Assembly (NCBI GenBank): GCA_964637875.1
Contig: CAZWXK010000004.1
Location: 1 to 64,000 of the forward strand
Direction of reading: 5' to 3'
Source of the DNA: UBA5972 sp964637875
GTDB taxonomy: Bacteria > Pseudomonadota > Alphaproteobacteria > Rhodobacterales > Rhodobacteraceae
Length of the DNA: 64,000 bases
The translations under genes and the position numbers were made by a program. This document shows, piece by piece, positions 49,577-58,690 of the stretch (the stretch's first letter is position 1; each line of letters starts with the position of its first letter). The notes under the pieces were generated by a model. That model was not told where the DNA came from. It worked only from the letters and a program-made list of their open reading frames with translations, and searched no databases.

Positions 49577-49592
49577 GCCCCCCCGAGGGGGC
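49577..49592. terminator. GC hairpin after rfbA
   Basis: GCCCCC-CCGA-GGGGGC forms a perfect 6-bp stem two bases after the rfbA stop. It lacks a following T-run, so it is either a weak terminator or a 3'-stabilising hairpin; the glycosyltransferases beyond run toward it on the other strand. Confidence 0.4.
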
Positions 49593-49740
49593 GGCTGTAT
49601 CCGCGCAATCTGTCGGCTGCCGGGGTGGCTTTTCAGAAAGTCAACGGATCCGTGGTTAACTCTGTCATTGCCAAAGCGCTCAGCCTGATCAGGGTTTCTC
49701 AGGATGCGTGACATGAGTGTGTCCTTGCCAGGCAGCGGCA

Positions 49741-50655
49741 TCAGTTCCGATTTTTCGGCCTTTCCGGAAACTCGATTTCCGGCCGGAACCACAGCCCGCG
49801 AAGGATCGCGCCGTAAACCGGCAACCTCAACCGCAGGGGCAATCTGGCCAGCGTCATCTGGCGCCTGACCCGGTACAGAAAAGACAGGAAACCTGCCAGA
49901 CCGTGTTCACGTAATTCGAACGAGGCCTCGTTACGGGCGCCATATTCGAATTTCCACAGTGTTTCGTCCTCGATCATCCCGAAATTCACACCCTGGTTGA
50001 TTTCGACATCGTGAATGACCAGGCTGTCGGGAACGAAGATTCCCGGATAGCTGCGCGCCAGACGGCGGGTATATTCAGTGTCGTCGAACCAGATGAAATA
50101 GTCCTTTATCGGAAGGCCATGTTCGCGCACAGCCCATCTCGGGATCAGAATCGAGACGAAACTGCAGGACCTGACCAGGAACCATGGCATGTCGCGCGCA
50201 TAGAATCTCGGCCAGTCCCAGACAGTATCGGGGGTGTTCATCTCGCACCAGCTCCCGTCCGTCCAACGGACCGCCGAGCACGCAAAGCTGGGCCGACGAC
50301 CGGTTCTTGCGGCAAATCCGATCAGCCCGTCGATCAGTTTCTCGATCGCATCCTCATTCGGGTAGGCATCGTCGTCGCTGGTCCAGATCAGGTCGAATCC
50401 GTCGGAATAGGCGGCCTTGATTCCCTCGTTGAATCCGCCCGCCCCTCCGATATTGTGCGGCAGACGCAGATGGACGAGGTCATCGCCCCGGCGCGTCTCC
50501 AACCTGGCAGTGGTCGCGTCGGTCGAGGCGTTGTCGACCACATAAATGCGATCCGGGCGGCGGGTCTGGGACCTCAGCGCATCGATTGCCTTGATCAGTT
50601 TTTCACAGCGGTTGCGGGTGACGACGACCGCTGCCAGTCGTTTTGCGGGGATCAT
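49741..50655 (-). CDS. Family 2 glycosyltransferase
   Basis: A 304-residue GT-A enzyme: AAVVVTRNRCEKLIKAIDAL, IYVVDNASTDAT and the metal-binding DxD in WTSDDDAYP, then YFIWFDDTEYTRRL. The pattern recalls galactofuranosyl/rhamnosyl transferases of the GlfT-like group, but acceptor and donor are not determined. Overlaps the upstream glycosyltransferase by four bases and sits next to the dTDP-rhamnose genes, so a rhamnose-containing surface glycan is plausible. Confidence 0.82.
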   Translation of the reverse strand: MIPAKRLAAVVVTRNRCEKLIKAIDALRSQTRRPDRIYVVDNASTDATTARLETRRGDDLVHLRLPHNIGGAGGFNEGIKAAYSDGFDLIWTSDDDAYPNEDAIEKLIDGLIGFAARTGRRPSFACSAVRWTDGSWCEMNTPDTVWDWPRFYARDMPWFLVRSCSFVSILIPRWAVREHGLPIKDYFIWFDDTEYTRRLARSYPGIFVPDSLVIHDVEINQGVNFGMIEDETLWKFEYGARNEASFELREHGLAGFLSFLYRVRRQMTLARLPLRLRLPVYGAILRGLWFRPEIEFPERPKNRN

Positions 50656-52269
50656 TTCCTTGACGCTCCGCCCGGTATCTCGTCCGGTATCTCGTCCGGT
50701 ATCTTGTCCAGTATCTTGCGGTAAAGTCCGCCGATGACCTGGTGCGCTGTCGGATCCCGGCCGATGTCGTGGTATTTTCGTCTCAAGGCCTCGGTGCATT
50801 CAGTCGCGAAACCGGCTTTGCTCAGCAAGAGTTGCAGGATCCGGGCAGTCTGGCGAACGCAGGGCGAGGGCGAGGGCGAGACCAGCAGATCGTCGGGAAG
50901 CAACTCGTCCTGCGCGCCGACCCGGGTCGAGATCGGGATCACACCCTTCTGGATGGCTTCGTAACAGACCAGTGCCAGACCTTCGTTGGACGAGGGCAGC
51001 AACAACACGTCGGCCTTTTCCAGCAGGGCCGGCACATCGGCATCGGGCGCATGGAACGTGACCAGATCGATCAGGTCGCGCCGCCGGGCCATGTTGCGCG
51101 TGACATCCAGATATGGGCCGGTTCCAACCATGTCGAGATGGACCGAAATACCCCGTTTGCGGGCCCAGGGGCGGAACCGGTCAAGGATGGCAACGGCAAG
51201 CGGCGCCCGTTTCTGATGTACCATGCGCCCGACAAAGATCATCCGCAGCGATTTCTGACCGACCTTCAGGCGAAATTCCGCGGCGGCAGGAGGAGACCCG
51301 TTCCCGGCCGGGCTCAGCATTCGGCCAAGGGCAACCTTTTCGGACAGGTCGAACACATCCAGGAAATAGCTGGCTAGTTCGCGGCTGATCACATGGTGAT
51401 GGTCGATACAAGGGCTCCACACCCCTGATAACCGCGGATAGCCCCCGTCGGCATGTTCGATGATATGTGTGCTGTCGATGACCCGCATGTCGGGAAATGT
51501 TGCCTTGATCCGGGCAAGGTTCTCGTACAGGCGGGTGTGGTGATGAATGTGGATCGCGCGGATGTTTTCCTGCCGGATGAGCGCAGCCAGAAAAGCGAAC
51601 CACAGATGCCCCGGCAGATAGGCATCGGTACGGATGAATTCCACATCCCCGTCGGTGGGCAGGCGGGATGCCAGGCGCTGTCGGGCCGGCTTGTCGGCGA
51701 TGACCAGCACCCGGAACCCGGCGTCGCGTGCCCATTGTACGCAATCCAGGCCCAGTTTCTCTGCCCCGCCCAGTTCCAGCCAGTAGAAACCGATCAGGAT
51801 TGCCGGTCGTTTTGTGCTGCTGGTTGACGCGGGCCTCGTGACCGGGGGCGGGTGCGTGGTCCGTTCGACCGGAACATGCCGGTATCGCCTTGTCCGTTCC
51901 CGTTGCTGGCGCATCTCGTAGCGGTATTTTATCTGCTCGAACAAAAGCGGTGTTTTCCAGACCATGAAGCGGGCCAGCGGGTGTCCGAATGTCGGGGCGG
52001 TCTTGTCGTGGTGCAGGCCCTGCGGATCAGCGGGCCAGGGAATTTCGGCAATGATTTCGATATCGGGAGGCCCGTCGCCGGAAGTTCCGGTTTCGAGGAT
52101 GTCGAGACAGTCGGGATCACGATACGGTTGCCTGACATCGCCTTGCCTGAGGGGGCCATCCTGCGTGCGACGCGTTATCCTCACGCGCTCCGGCGTGCCG
52201 ATGATGCCGGGTGCCGCCTTGAAAATGTAGCGGATAGAGTGATCTGGGTAGAGGGTTTCGTAGATACGT
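50652..52269 (-). CDS. GT4-family glycosyltransferase, 5' part lost in gap
   Basis: About 539 residues are visible, cut at the N terminus by the unsequenced gap. The last 370 residues form a GT-B glycosyltransferase: FYWLELGGAEKLGLDC near its start, IFVGRMVHQKRAPLAV, and the EX7E motif NEGLALVCYEA. About 165 residues before that belong to an unidentified, Arg-rich N-terminal region. The C terminus ends in a short repeat (KIPDEIPDEIP). Possibly a longer two-part enzyme. Confidence 0.75.
50674..50718. repeat. 12-base tandem repeat in a glycosyltransferase 3' end
   Basis: Three units of GGTATCTCGTCC (the third with one change) and a partial fourth, encoding DEIP-type tetrapeptides at the C terminus of the minus-strand glycosyltransferase. 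The frame is preserved because the unit is a multiple of three. Confidence 0.8.
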
Positions 52270-52369
52270 NNNNNNNNNNNNNNNNNNNNNNNNNNNNNNN
52301 NNNNNNNNNNNNNNNNNNNNNNNNNNNNNNNNNNNNNNNNNNNNNNNNNNNNNNNNNNNNNNNNNNNNN
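52270..52369. other. Assembly gap (100 N)
   Basis: Exactly 100 unknown bases, the usual placeholder for a gap of unknown size. It removes the start of the glycosyltransferase at 50652-52269 and whatever lies between it and the kinase at 52658. Order across it depends on scaffolding. Confidence 0.98.
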
Positions 52370-52657
52370 CGCATCGCGCGTGATCCAAGGGATATGCGCC
52401 GCCGCGCGTGCCTCCCTGGGCTCGGACCGGCTGGTCGCAACAACCATCGGCAGATTCAACCGTCGTCTATTGCCATCAAGCTGTTGGAAACCTCCGTCGG
52501 TGCATGCTAATGATCGGTCGGGCCTGTGTATCAACCGCATGTTTCCGGGGCCGCCCCCTCCTGCCCGTTGCCAGAGGGGTGCATCGTCGGGGCGTCGTTG
52601 GCAGGATACGGGTTCCATCCCCGTTTGCGGATCTGTTTCACGTTACGGAATTACGAT
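52370..52657. other. Region between assembly gap and histidine kinase, no clear gene
   Basis: About 290 bases with no convincing coding sequence. A minus-strand frame open to 52618 and running into the gap could be the start of the glycosyltransferase or another gene, but its codon content and residues show no recognised motif. The kinase promoter should be here; none was picked out. Confidence 0.4.
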
Positions 52658-54121
52658 ATGACTGACAGCTCGAAGGCCCCGCAATCATTTCAGCAAGCCC
52701 CCTCTGGCAAAGGACCGGCCCGCGATTTCGAATTCAGGATCGCGCTCGACATGATGCTGGCGCAGATCTATGTGTTCGATCCCGAGAGCCTGGAAATAAC
52801 CTATCTCAATCGCGCGGCGCTGAATTACCTGGGCTGGGAGCCCGGCGATATCGAGGGCAGGACTCTGCTGGATGTGGCCCGCAAGATGTCCGAAAACGAA
52901 ATCCGCGCCCATATCGGCGATCTTGTTGCCGGGCGCGACAGCAAGGTGACGGTCGAGATCGCCGCCGACGATGGCACGCCGATGGAAATCATAGGTCAGC
53001 TGCTCGAACTTCCTGATGGCGCCCGACGGATCATAGCGATCATCCGGGACATTTCGTTGCGCAAGGCGGCCGAGCGTGAGGCCGCCAATTTTCGGCAGGT
53101 TCTGGCATTGGCAAAGGATCCGATCCTGGTCTTCAGGCCCGATGATCTGCGCCTGACCTATCTGAACGACGCTGCAATACAACAATTCGGCTGGCAGGAT
53201 ATCGACTGGCATGAAAAAACAGTGGCCGATGTCTCGAGCTTTTTCGATGTCGAGCAATTCCGCCTGCGCACACGCCCCCTCGTTGCCGGCAGCACCGATT
53301 CCATTCGTTTCGAGGCCCAGGACATGACCGGTACGCCGTTTGAGACGATATTGCAGCTGATTCGCACGGAAACCGGCGAGTCCCGGTTCATGGCGATCAG
53401 CCGTGACGTTTCCGACCGGCGCGAGCTCGAGCAGCGCAAGAACGCGTTCCTTTCGACCGTTACCCACGAGCTGCTCACCCCGCTTACCGCCATCAAGGGC
53501 GCGCTCGACCTGATCGAATCCGGAACGCTGGGAACCGTCACGGACGCCATCCGTCCCATGTTGGAACTGGCACGCAAAAGCAGCGACCGACTCATGGCGC
53601 TGATCGACGACATCCTCGATATCCAGAGGTTCGAATCCGGCGACATCCCTTTCGATTTCCTGCCCGTCGATATCGGCCAGCTGGTCACTGATGCGGTCGA
53701 TGCCCAGCGCCCCGTGGCCGCCCGCGACAAGATTTCCCTCTGCCTTGCCGAGGCGCCTGCGGAATGCGTCGCAATCGTTGATCCAGGTCGATTGAGCCAG
53801 GTGATGGACAAGCTCCTCTCAAACGCGATCGCTTTTTCCGAAACGGGCGGTTGCGTCAATATTTCCGTGAGATGCACTGATGACGACGTGACAGTGATGA
53901 TCCAGGATTTTGGCGCAGGCATACCCGAGGACGCGCTTGACAGCATTTTCGACTGTTTCACCCAGGCAGACAGTTCGGATACCCGGCGAAAGGGTGGAAC
54001 AGGGCTGGGCCTCGCCATCGCGCGCAGGATCATCGAAAATCATGGCGGTGAGCTGAGGGTCGAATCGCGGCCGGGCGAAGGGGCCGTCTTCCGCTTTTCG
54101 CTACCGCTTGTGCGCAAATAG
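52658..54121 (+). CDS. PAS-domain histidine kinase
   Basis: A 487-residue cytoplasmic sensor kinase without membrane helices. Two PAS-like domains (about 27-135 and 145-255), then a HisKA box STVTHELLTPLTAIKGALDL with phospho-accepting H270, and an ATPase domain with LSNAIAFSETGG, DFGAGIPEDAL and GGTGLGLAIARRI. The H-box reads HELLTPL where HELRTPL is usual. No response regulator is next to it. The PAS ligand cannot be told. ATG 52658 is used. Confidence 0.85.
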   Translation: MTDSSKAPQSFQQAPSGKGPARDFEFRIALDMMLAQIYVFDPESLEITYLNRAALNYLGWEPGDIEGRTLLDVARKMSENEIRAHIGDLVAGRDSKVTVEIAADDGTPMEIIGQLLELPDGARRIIAIIRDISLRKAAEREAANFRQVLALAKDPILVFRPDDLRLTYLNDAAIQQFGWQDIDWHEKTVADVSSFFDVEQFRLRTRPLVAGSTDSIRFEAQDMTGTPFETILQLIRTETGESRFMAISRDVSDRRELEQRKNAFLSTVTHELLTPLTAIKGALDLIESGTLGTVTDAIRPMLELARKSSDRLMALIDDILDIQRFESGDIPFDFLPVDIGQLVTDAVDAQRPVAARDKISLCLAEAPAECVAIVDPGRLSQVMDKLLSNAIAFSETGGCVNISVRCTDDDVTVMIQDFGAGIPEDALDSIFDCFTQADSSDTRRKGGTGLGLAIARRIIENHGGELRVESRPGEGAVFRFSLPLVRK

Positions 54122-54165
54122 GGGGATCGCGGCAGCACTGCGCCCGATGCGCCACCGGGCACTGT

Positions 54166-55821
54166 TCACCTCTGATCGGTTTGCCAGCGCGGATGAATCC
54201 AGGAGTCCCGGCTGTCCGCAGGCAGTGAACGACCCAGGATGTGATCCGCTGCCTTTTCCCCTACCATGATCGAGGGCGCGTTGAGATTGCCGTTGGTGAT
54301 GCGCGGAAAGATCGAGCTGTCCGCCACCCTCAGACCCTCGATCCCGATCACCCGGCACTGCGGATCCACCACCGCCAGCGGATCGTCGGCTGCCCCCATC
54401 CGGCAGGTGCCGCAGGGATGAAATGCGCTTTCCGCATGGTCGCGGACAAATGCGTCGATCTCGTCATCCGAGCGCACCTCGGGACCTGGCTGGATCTCTC
54501 CATCCGCATAGGGGGCAAAGGCTGTTTGGGCAAATATCTCCCGGGTCAGACGGACACAGATGCGAAAATCCTCCCAGTCGCGCGCCACGCTCATGTAGTT
54601 GAACCTGATCATTGGCGGCTCCCGCGGATCAGCGGATGCCAGTGTGATCTGTCCACGCGAAAGCGACCGCATCGGCCCGACATGGGCCTGAAATCCATGC
54701 CCCCTGAGCGCCGCCTTTCCGTCATAACGTACCGCCATGGGCAGGAAATGATACTGAATGTCAGGATACTCCACGCCTGCACGCGATCGGATGAAGGCGG
54801 CGCTTTCAAACTGGTTCGAGGTCCCAAGGCCGGTCTTCGTGAACAGCCATTGTGCCCCGATCGCGGCCTTGGCAAAAAAATTCCAGTACTTGTACAGGGT
54901 GATCGGTTGGCGACAGGCATATTGAACATAGATTTCGAGATGGTCCTGCAGGTTGCGTCCCACGCCCGGGCGATGGGCGGCCACATCGATTCCGTGTCGG
55001 GCCAGCTGCGCAGCGTCGCCGATCCCCGACAGCATCAGCAGCTTGGGCGAATTGATCGCGCTTGCCGAGATGATTACCTCGCGCCGTGCCCTCAGGATTT
55101 CGACCGCTCCCCGGCGCGAGACCTCGACACCGATCGCACGGCCCTCCTCGATCACCACCCGACGGGCCAGAGCCCGGATCAGGCGCAGGTTCCTGCGTTT
55201 CAGGGCAGGCTTGAGATAGGCATTGGCCGCCGACCAGCGCCGTCCGCGCCAGACGGTCTGGTCCATGGGGCCGAAGCCCTCCTGCTTGTAGCCGTTGTAA
55301 TCCCCGGTCACCTCATATCCTGCCTGGCGTCCGGCCTCGACGAACGCGTGATGCAGCGGGTTGTGCCGCGGGCCCCGCGTTACATGAAGCGGGCCATCAC
55401 GTCCCCGCCAGTCGGCCGTAGCTGCGGCTCCATGCCAGTTTTCCATGCGCTTGAAATAGGGCAGTACATGGGCAAAATCCCACCCTTGCGCGCCACTTTC
55501 CGCCCAGTGATCGAAATCGCGCGCATGCCCGCGCACATAGACCATGCCATTGATCGAGCTCGACCCCCCGATCACCTTGCCGCGCGGCGTGACCAGACGT
55601 CGCCCTCCCAGATGCGGCTCGGGTTCGGTCTTGAAGCCCCAGTCATACAGCGGCATGTTCATGGGATAGCTCAGCGCCGCCGGCATCTGGATGAAGGGCC
55701 CGGCATCGCATCCACCATGCTCGATGATCAGTACGCGATGACGCCCGTCCTCGGACAGACGATAGGCCAGCGCGCAGCCGGCCGATCCCGCGCCAACAAT
55801 GATATAGTCCGCCTCGATCAT
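54166..55821 (-). CDS. betA: Choline dehydrogenase
   Basis: A 551-residue GMC-family flavoprotein converting choline to betaine aldehyde and on to glycine betaine. FAD site YIIVGAGSAGCALAYRLSE; GMC signatures GKVIGGSSSINGMVYVRG and SASAINSPKLLMLSGIG; catalytic histidine region ESAFHPCGTCRMG. betI lies upstream and the choline importer choXWV diverges beyond it, which fixes the function. betB is not in this window, so betaine aldehyde dehydrogenase must be elsewhere or BetA does both steps. Confidence 0.92.
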   Translation of the reverse strand: MIEADYIIVGAGSAGCALAYRLSEDGRHRVLIIEHGGCDAGPFIQMPAALSYPMNMPLYDWGFKTEPEPHLGGRRLVTPRGKVIGGSSSINGMVYVRGHARDFDHWAESGAQGWDFAHVLPYFKRMENWHGAAATADWRGRDGPLHVTRGPRHNPLHHAFVEAGRQAGYEVTGDYNGYKQEGFGPMDQTVWRGRRWSAANAYLKPALKRRNLRLIRALARRVVIEEGRAIGVEVSRRGAVEILRARREVIISASAINSPKLLMLSGIGDAAQLARHGIDVAAHRPGVGRNLQDHLEIYVQYACRQPITLYKYWNFFAKAAIGAQWLFTKTGLGTSNQFESAAFIRSRAGVEYPDIQYHFLPMAVRYDGKAALRGHGFQAHVGPMRSLSRGQITLASADPREPPMIRFNYMSVARDWEDFRICVRLTREIFAQTAFAPYADGEIQPGPEVRSDDEIDAFVRDHAESAFHPCGTCRMGAADDPLAVVDPQCRVIGIEGLRVADSSIFPRITNGNLNAPSIMVGEKAADHILGRSLPADSRDSWIHPRWQTDQR

Positions 55822-55836
55822 CAGGCGCGCCCCCTG

Positions 55837-55895
55837 TTTCTTCTTTGCCCCAATACTCCGGGGGAGTCGCGCCAGCGACGGGGGCAGCGCCCCCC
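55837..55895. repeat. betI-betA spacer: repeat copy B and three stacked hairpins
   Basis: The spacer starts with TTTCTTCTTTGCCCCAATACT, a near copy of the element at 10963, and then packs three perfect hairpins: ACTCC-GGG-GGAGT (55855-55867), GTCGC-GCCA-GCGAC (55866-55879) and GGGGGC-AGC-GCCCCC (55880-55894). The first two overlap by two bases, so they compete. It lies within the betI-betA transcript and could stabilise or attenuate it. Confidence 0.6.
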
Positions 55896-55924
55896 GGGCG
55901 ACATGATCTCGTCATGGGTTTGCC

Positions 55925-56515
55925 TCAACGCGCGCCCCCCCACCCCAGCGCGAGCTCGAGATAATTCCTCACCAGATCGATCGTCTGGAACCGGTCCAGC
56001 GGATTGGTGCCAAGGGCCTGGCGAATATACAGCCCGTCGATCAGCGCCGCGATGCCGTCGGCAATTCGATGGGCCTGCGCCTGGCTGGTAAGCTGGCGCA
56101 GGTTGTAGACCAGGTTCGAATGAAGGCGCCGCGTATAGACCCGCAGCAAGCGGCGCGCGCCAGGGTTGCTGTGGGCCTGAACGTAAAACGAGAGCCAGGA
56201 CAATACCACTTCGGGGCGAAATTCGCGCGCATCGAAACTGGCGGCGATGATGGCATCGAGCCGCTCACGCGGAGTTCCGGCTCTGGCCAGGCCCTCGCAG
56301 CTGCGTCGGCCGAATTCGGTCATGATGTGGCGCATCGCCGCCAGAAGCATCTGGTCCTTCGAGCCAAAGTAATGATGCGCCAGCCCCGAGGACATCCCGG
56401 CGCGCCGTGCAATCTGGCCCACCGTCACGTCGAGCGAACCCCGTTGGCCGATTTCGGCGATGGTGGCCTCGATCAATGCTCTGCGGCGAATGGGTTCCAT
56501 GCCAAGCCTGGGCAC
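55925..56515 (-). CDS. betI: TetR-family choline-responsive repressor BetI
   Basis: A 196-residue TetR repressor. GTG 56515 is chosen because the product then begins VPRLGMEPIRRRALIEAT, as BetI does, and has the usual length; the longer frame runs through the operator. Helix-turn-helix: VTVGQIARRAGMSSGLAHHY; BetI-like tail region DGLYIRQALG. It should repress betA and the divergent choXWV when choline is absent. Confidence 0.88.
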   Translation of the reverse strand: MPRLGMEPIRRRALIEATIAEIGQRGSLDVTVGQIARRAGMSSGLAHHYFGSKDQMLLAAMRHIMTEFGRRSCEGLARAGTPRERLDAIIAASFDAREFRPEVVLSWLSFYVQAHSNPGARRLLRVYTRRLHSNLVYNLRQLTSQAQAHRIADGIAALIDGLYIRQALGTNPLDRFQTIDLVRNYLELALGWGGAR

Positions 56516-56573
56516 GCTATCCTCCGAACGGGTATGAAAAAGAATCTTGCCTTTCCAGTCTGGATCATTCTTA

Positions 56574-56587
56574 ATTGACTCGTCAAT
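56574..56587. promoter_or_regulatory. Probable BetI operator
   Basis: ATTGACTCGTCAAT is a perfect inverted repeat (ATTGAC-TC-GTCAAT) in the gap between betI and choX. It resembles BetI operators, which are short ATTGA...TCAAT palindromes. It lies 59 bases from the betI GTG and about 90 from choX, well placed to control both directions. Confidence 0.72.
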
Positions 56588-56677
56588 CAAGAAAACCGCG
56601 CCGGGCCTGGAATTCACCACTGGGATTCACCGCGGGGTCTGGCCCGTCTGCTGTTTGAAAATGGGAGAACCGACATC

Positions 56678-57613
56678 ATGGACATTCTGAAAATCGGCGC
56701 AGCTGCCGTCCTGGCCATCGGCCTTGCTTCGCCTTCATGGGCTGCGGGCAATTGTGACAAGGTTACCTTCTCGGATGTGGGCTGGACCGACATCACCGCC
56801 ACGACCGCCGCCACGACCGAGGTGCTCAAGGCGCTGGGTTATGAAACCAGCATCAAGGTCCTGTCGGTTCCGGTGACCTATGCCTCGATGGCCAAGAACG
56901 ACGTGGATGTGTTTCTTGGCAACTGGATGCCGACCATGGCCGATATCATCAAGCCCTATCAGGACAAGGGACAGGTCGATGTCGTGGGGGTCAATCTCGA
57001 AGGGGCCAAATACACGCTTGCGACCAACAGCTACGGGGCCGCGCTGGGTATCAGGGATTTCGCCGATATTGCAAAATTCAAGGATCAGCTGGGCGGCAAA
57101 ATCTATGGCATCGAGCCGGGTAATGACGGCAATGCACTGATTCTGAAGATGATCGACACGAACGCCTTCGGCCTCAAGGGGTTCGAACTCAAGGAAAGTT
57201 CGGAACAGGGAATGCTGGCCCAGGTCGCGCGCGCCGACAAGAAAAAGCAGCCGATCATCTTTCTCGGCTGGGAGCCGCACCCGATGAATGCCAATTTCAA
57301 GATGACCTACCTGTCGGGCGGCGATGACTGGTTCGGCCCGAATTTTGGCGGTGCGACCGTTTATACCAACACCCGCGCGGGCTATGTCGCCGAATGTCCC
57401 AATGTCGGCCAGCTGCTGAAGAACCTGAAATTCACGCTGGCCATGGAAAACGAGATCATGGGGGCGATTCTCGACAATGGCGAAGATCCCGCCAAGGCGG
57501 CGACTGCCTGGCTCAAGGCAAACCCGACAATCCTGGACGGTTGGCTGAAGGGGGTCAAGACCCGGGATGGCAAGGACGGGCTGGCGGCCGTCAGGGCATC
57601 TCTGGGGTTGTGA
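56678..57613 (+). CDS. choX: Choline ABC transporter binding protein
   Basis: A 311-residue periplasmic protein with signal peptide (KIGAAAVLAIGLASPSWA). It is an OpuAC-type quaternary amine binder: DVFLGNWMPTMADIIKPY and FLGWEPHPMNANFKMTYLSG hold the aromatic/acidic residues expected of the choline pocket. The mature part and the gene order choX-W-V follow Sinorhizobium ChoX. Confidence 0.9.
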   Translation: MDILKIGAAAVLAIGLASPSWAAGNCDKVTFSDVGWTDITATTAATTEVLKALGYETSIKVLSVPVTYASMAKNDVDVFLGNWMPTMADIIKPYQDKGQVDVVGVNLEGAKYTLATNSYGAALGIRDFADIAKFKDQLGGKIYGIEPGNDGNALILKMIDTNAFGLKGFELKESSEQGMLAQVARADKKKQPIIFLGWEPHPMNANFKMTYLSGGDDWFGPNFGGATVYTNTRAGYVAECPNVGQLLKNLKFTLAMENEIMGAILDNGEDPAKAATAWLKANPTILDGWLKGVKTRDGKDGLAAVRASLGL

Positions 57614-57847
57614 CGATCACGGTCCGGCCCTGGCTGCGCGACAGCGGCCGGATCGCCCCATCTTTTCACGAGACATCACGGCCTTGCCGGCAGTAGACTG
57701 GGCGAAGGGGCCCGGAAAATCCGCGATACGACCACCTGCGGCCGAGAGCCGGCCGACAGGCGGGGCGGCGCCCGGACCTGCTGGCCGCATTGGCTTGCGC
57801 GGTCCGATGCAGGTCCGGTCTGATGCACGTCTTTCGGGGAGAGTGCG

Positions 57848-58690
57848 ATGGAATGGTTGACAGGCAGCAAGATCCCGATCGGGAAGGCGGCCAAGCAGGG
57901 GTTCGACTGGCTGCAGGACAACGCCTCGTGGTTTTTTGACGGGCTGGCCAACGGGCTGGAGCATCTGATCAATGGTATCCTCTGGGTGCTGCAGACACCG
58001 CACCCCCTGATTGTCATCGCGTTTTTCGTGGCGCTGACGTGGTTTCTGCAACGTTCCTGGAAAACCGCCACCGTGGTTGCGCTGGGCTTTCTTTTCATTC
58101 TCAACCAGGGTTACTGGAAGGAAACGACCGAGAGCCTGACACTGGTTCTGTCGGCCTGCGTCGTCTGCATGGCGGTCGGGGTGCCCATCGGCATAGGGGC
58201 CGCGCATCGGCCGCGCCTCTATGCCTGGATGCGCCCGGTTCTGGACCTGATGCAGACATTGCCGACCTTCGTCTATCTGATTCCGGCGATCGTGTTCTTT
58301 GGGATCGGCATGGTGCCGGGCCTGATGGCAACCGTCATCTTCGTACTGCCCGCGCCGATCCGGCTGACGCATCTGGGCGTCAGCTCGACACCGATGGCCC
58401 TGCTCGAGGCGGCCGAGGCCTTTGGCGCGACCCGGCGACAGAAACTGTGGAAGGTCGAGCTCCCCTACGCGATGCCCCAGATCATGACCGGTCTGAACCA
58501 GACCATCATGCTGTCGCTTTCGATGGTTGTCATCGCCGCGCTTGTCGGGGCCGATGGCCTGGGCGTGCCGGTGGTGCGCGCGTTGAACCAGGTCAACACG
58601 GCGCTCGGGTTTGAAAGCGGGTTCATCATCGTCGTCGTGGCGATCATCCTCGATCGCATGTTGCGCCTGCGTGGCGGAGGCAGACAATGA
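57848..58690 (+). CDS. choW: Choline ABC transporter permease
   Basis: A 280-residue BPD-type permease of the ProW family with about six helices; the EAA-loop region is EAAEAFGATRRQKLWKVELP. It overlaps choV by four bases. The 234-base gap after choX (57614-57847) shows no other gene. Confidence 0.9.
   Translation: MEWLTGSKIPIGKAAKQGFDWLQDNASWFFDGLANGLEHLINGILWVLQTPHPLIVIAFFVALTWFLQRSWKTATVVALGFLFILNQGYWKETTESLTLVLSACVVCMAVGVPIGIGAAHRPRLYAWMRPVLDLMQTLPTFVYLIPAIVFFGIGMVPGLMATVIFVLPAPIRLTHLGVSSTPMALLEAAEAFGATRRQKLWKVELPYAMPQIMTGLNQTIMLSLSMVVIAALVGADGLGVPVVRALNQVNTALGFESGFIIVVVAIILDRMLRLRGGGRQ

Noticed and set aside
52117..52661. Frames running through the N gap on both strands
   Set aside because: Their continuity exists only because N was read as any residue.
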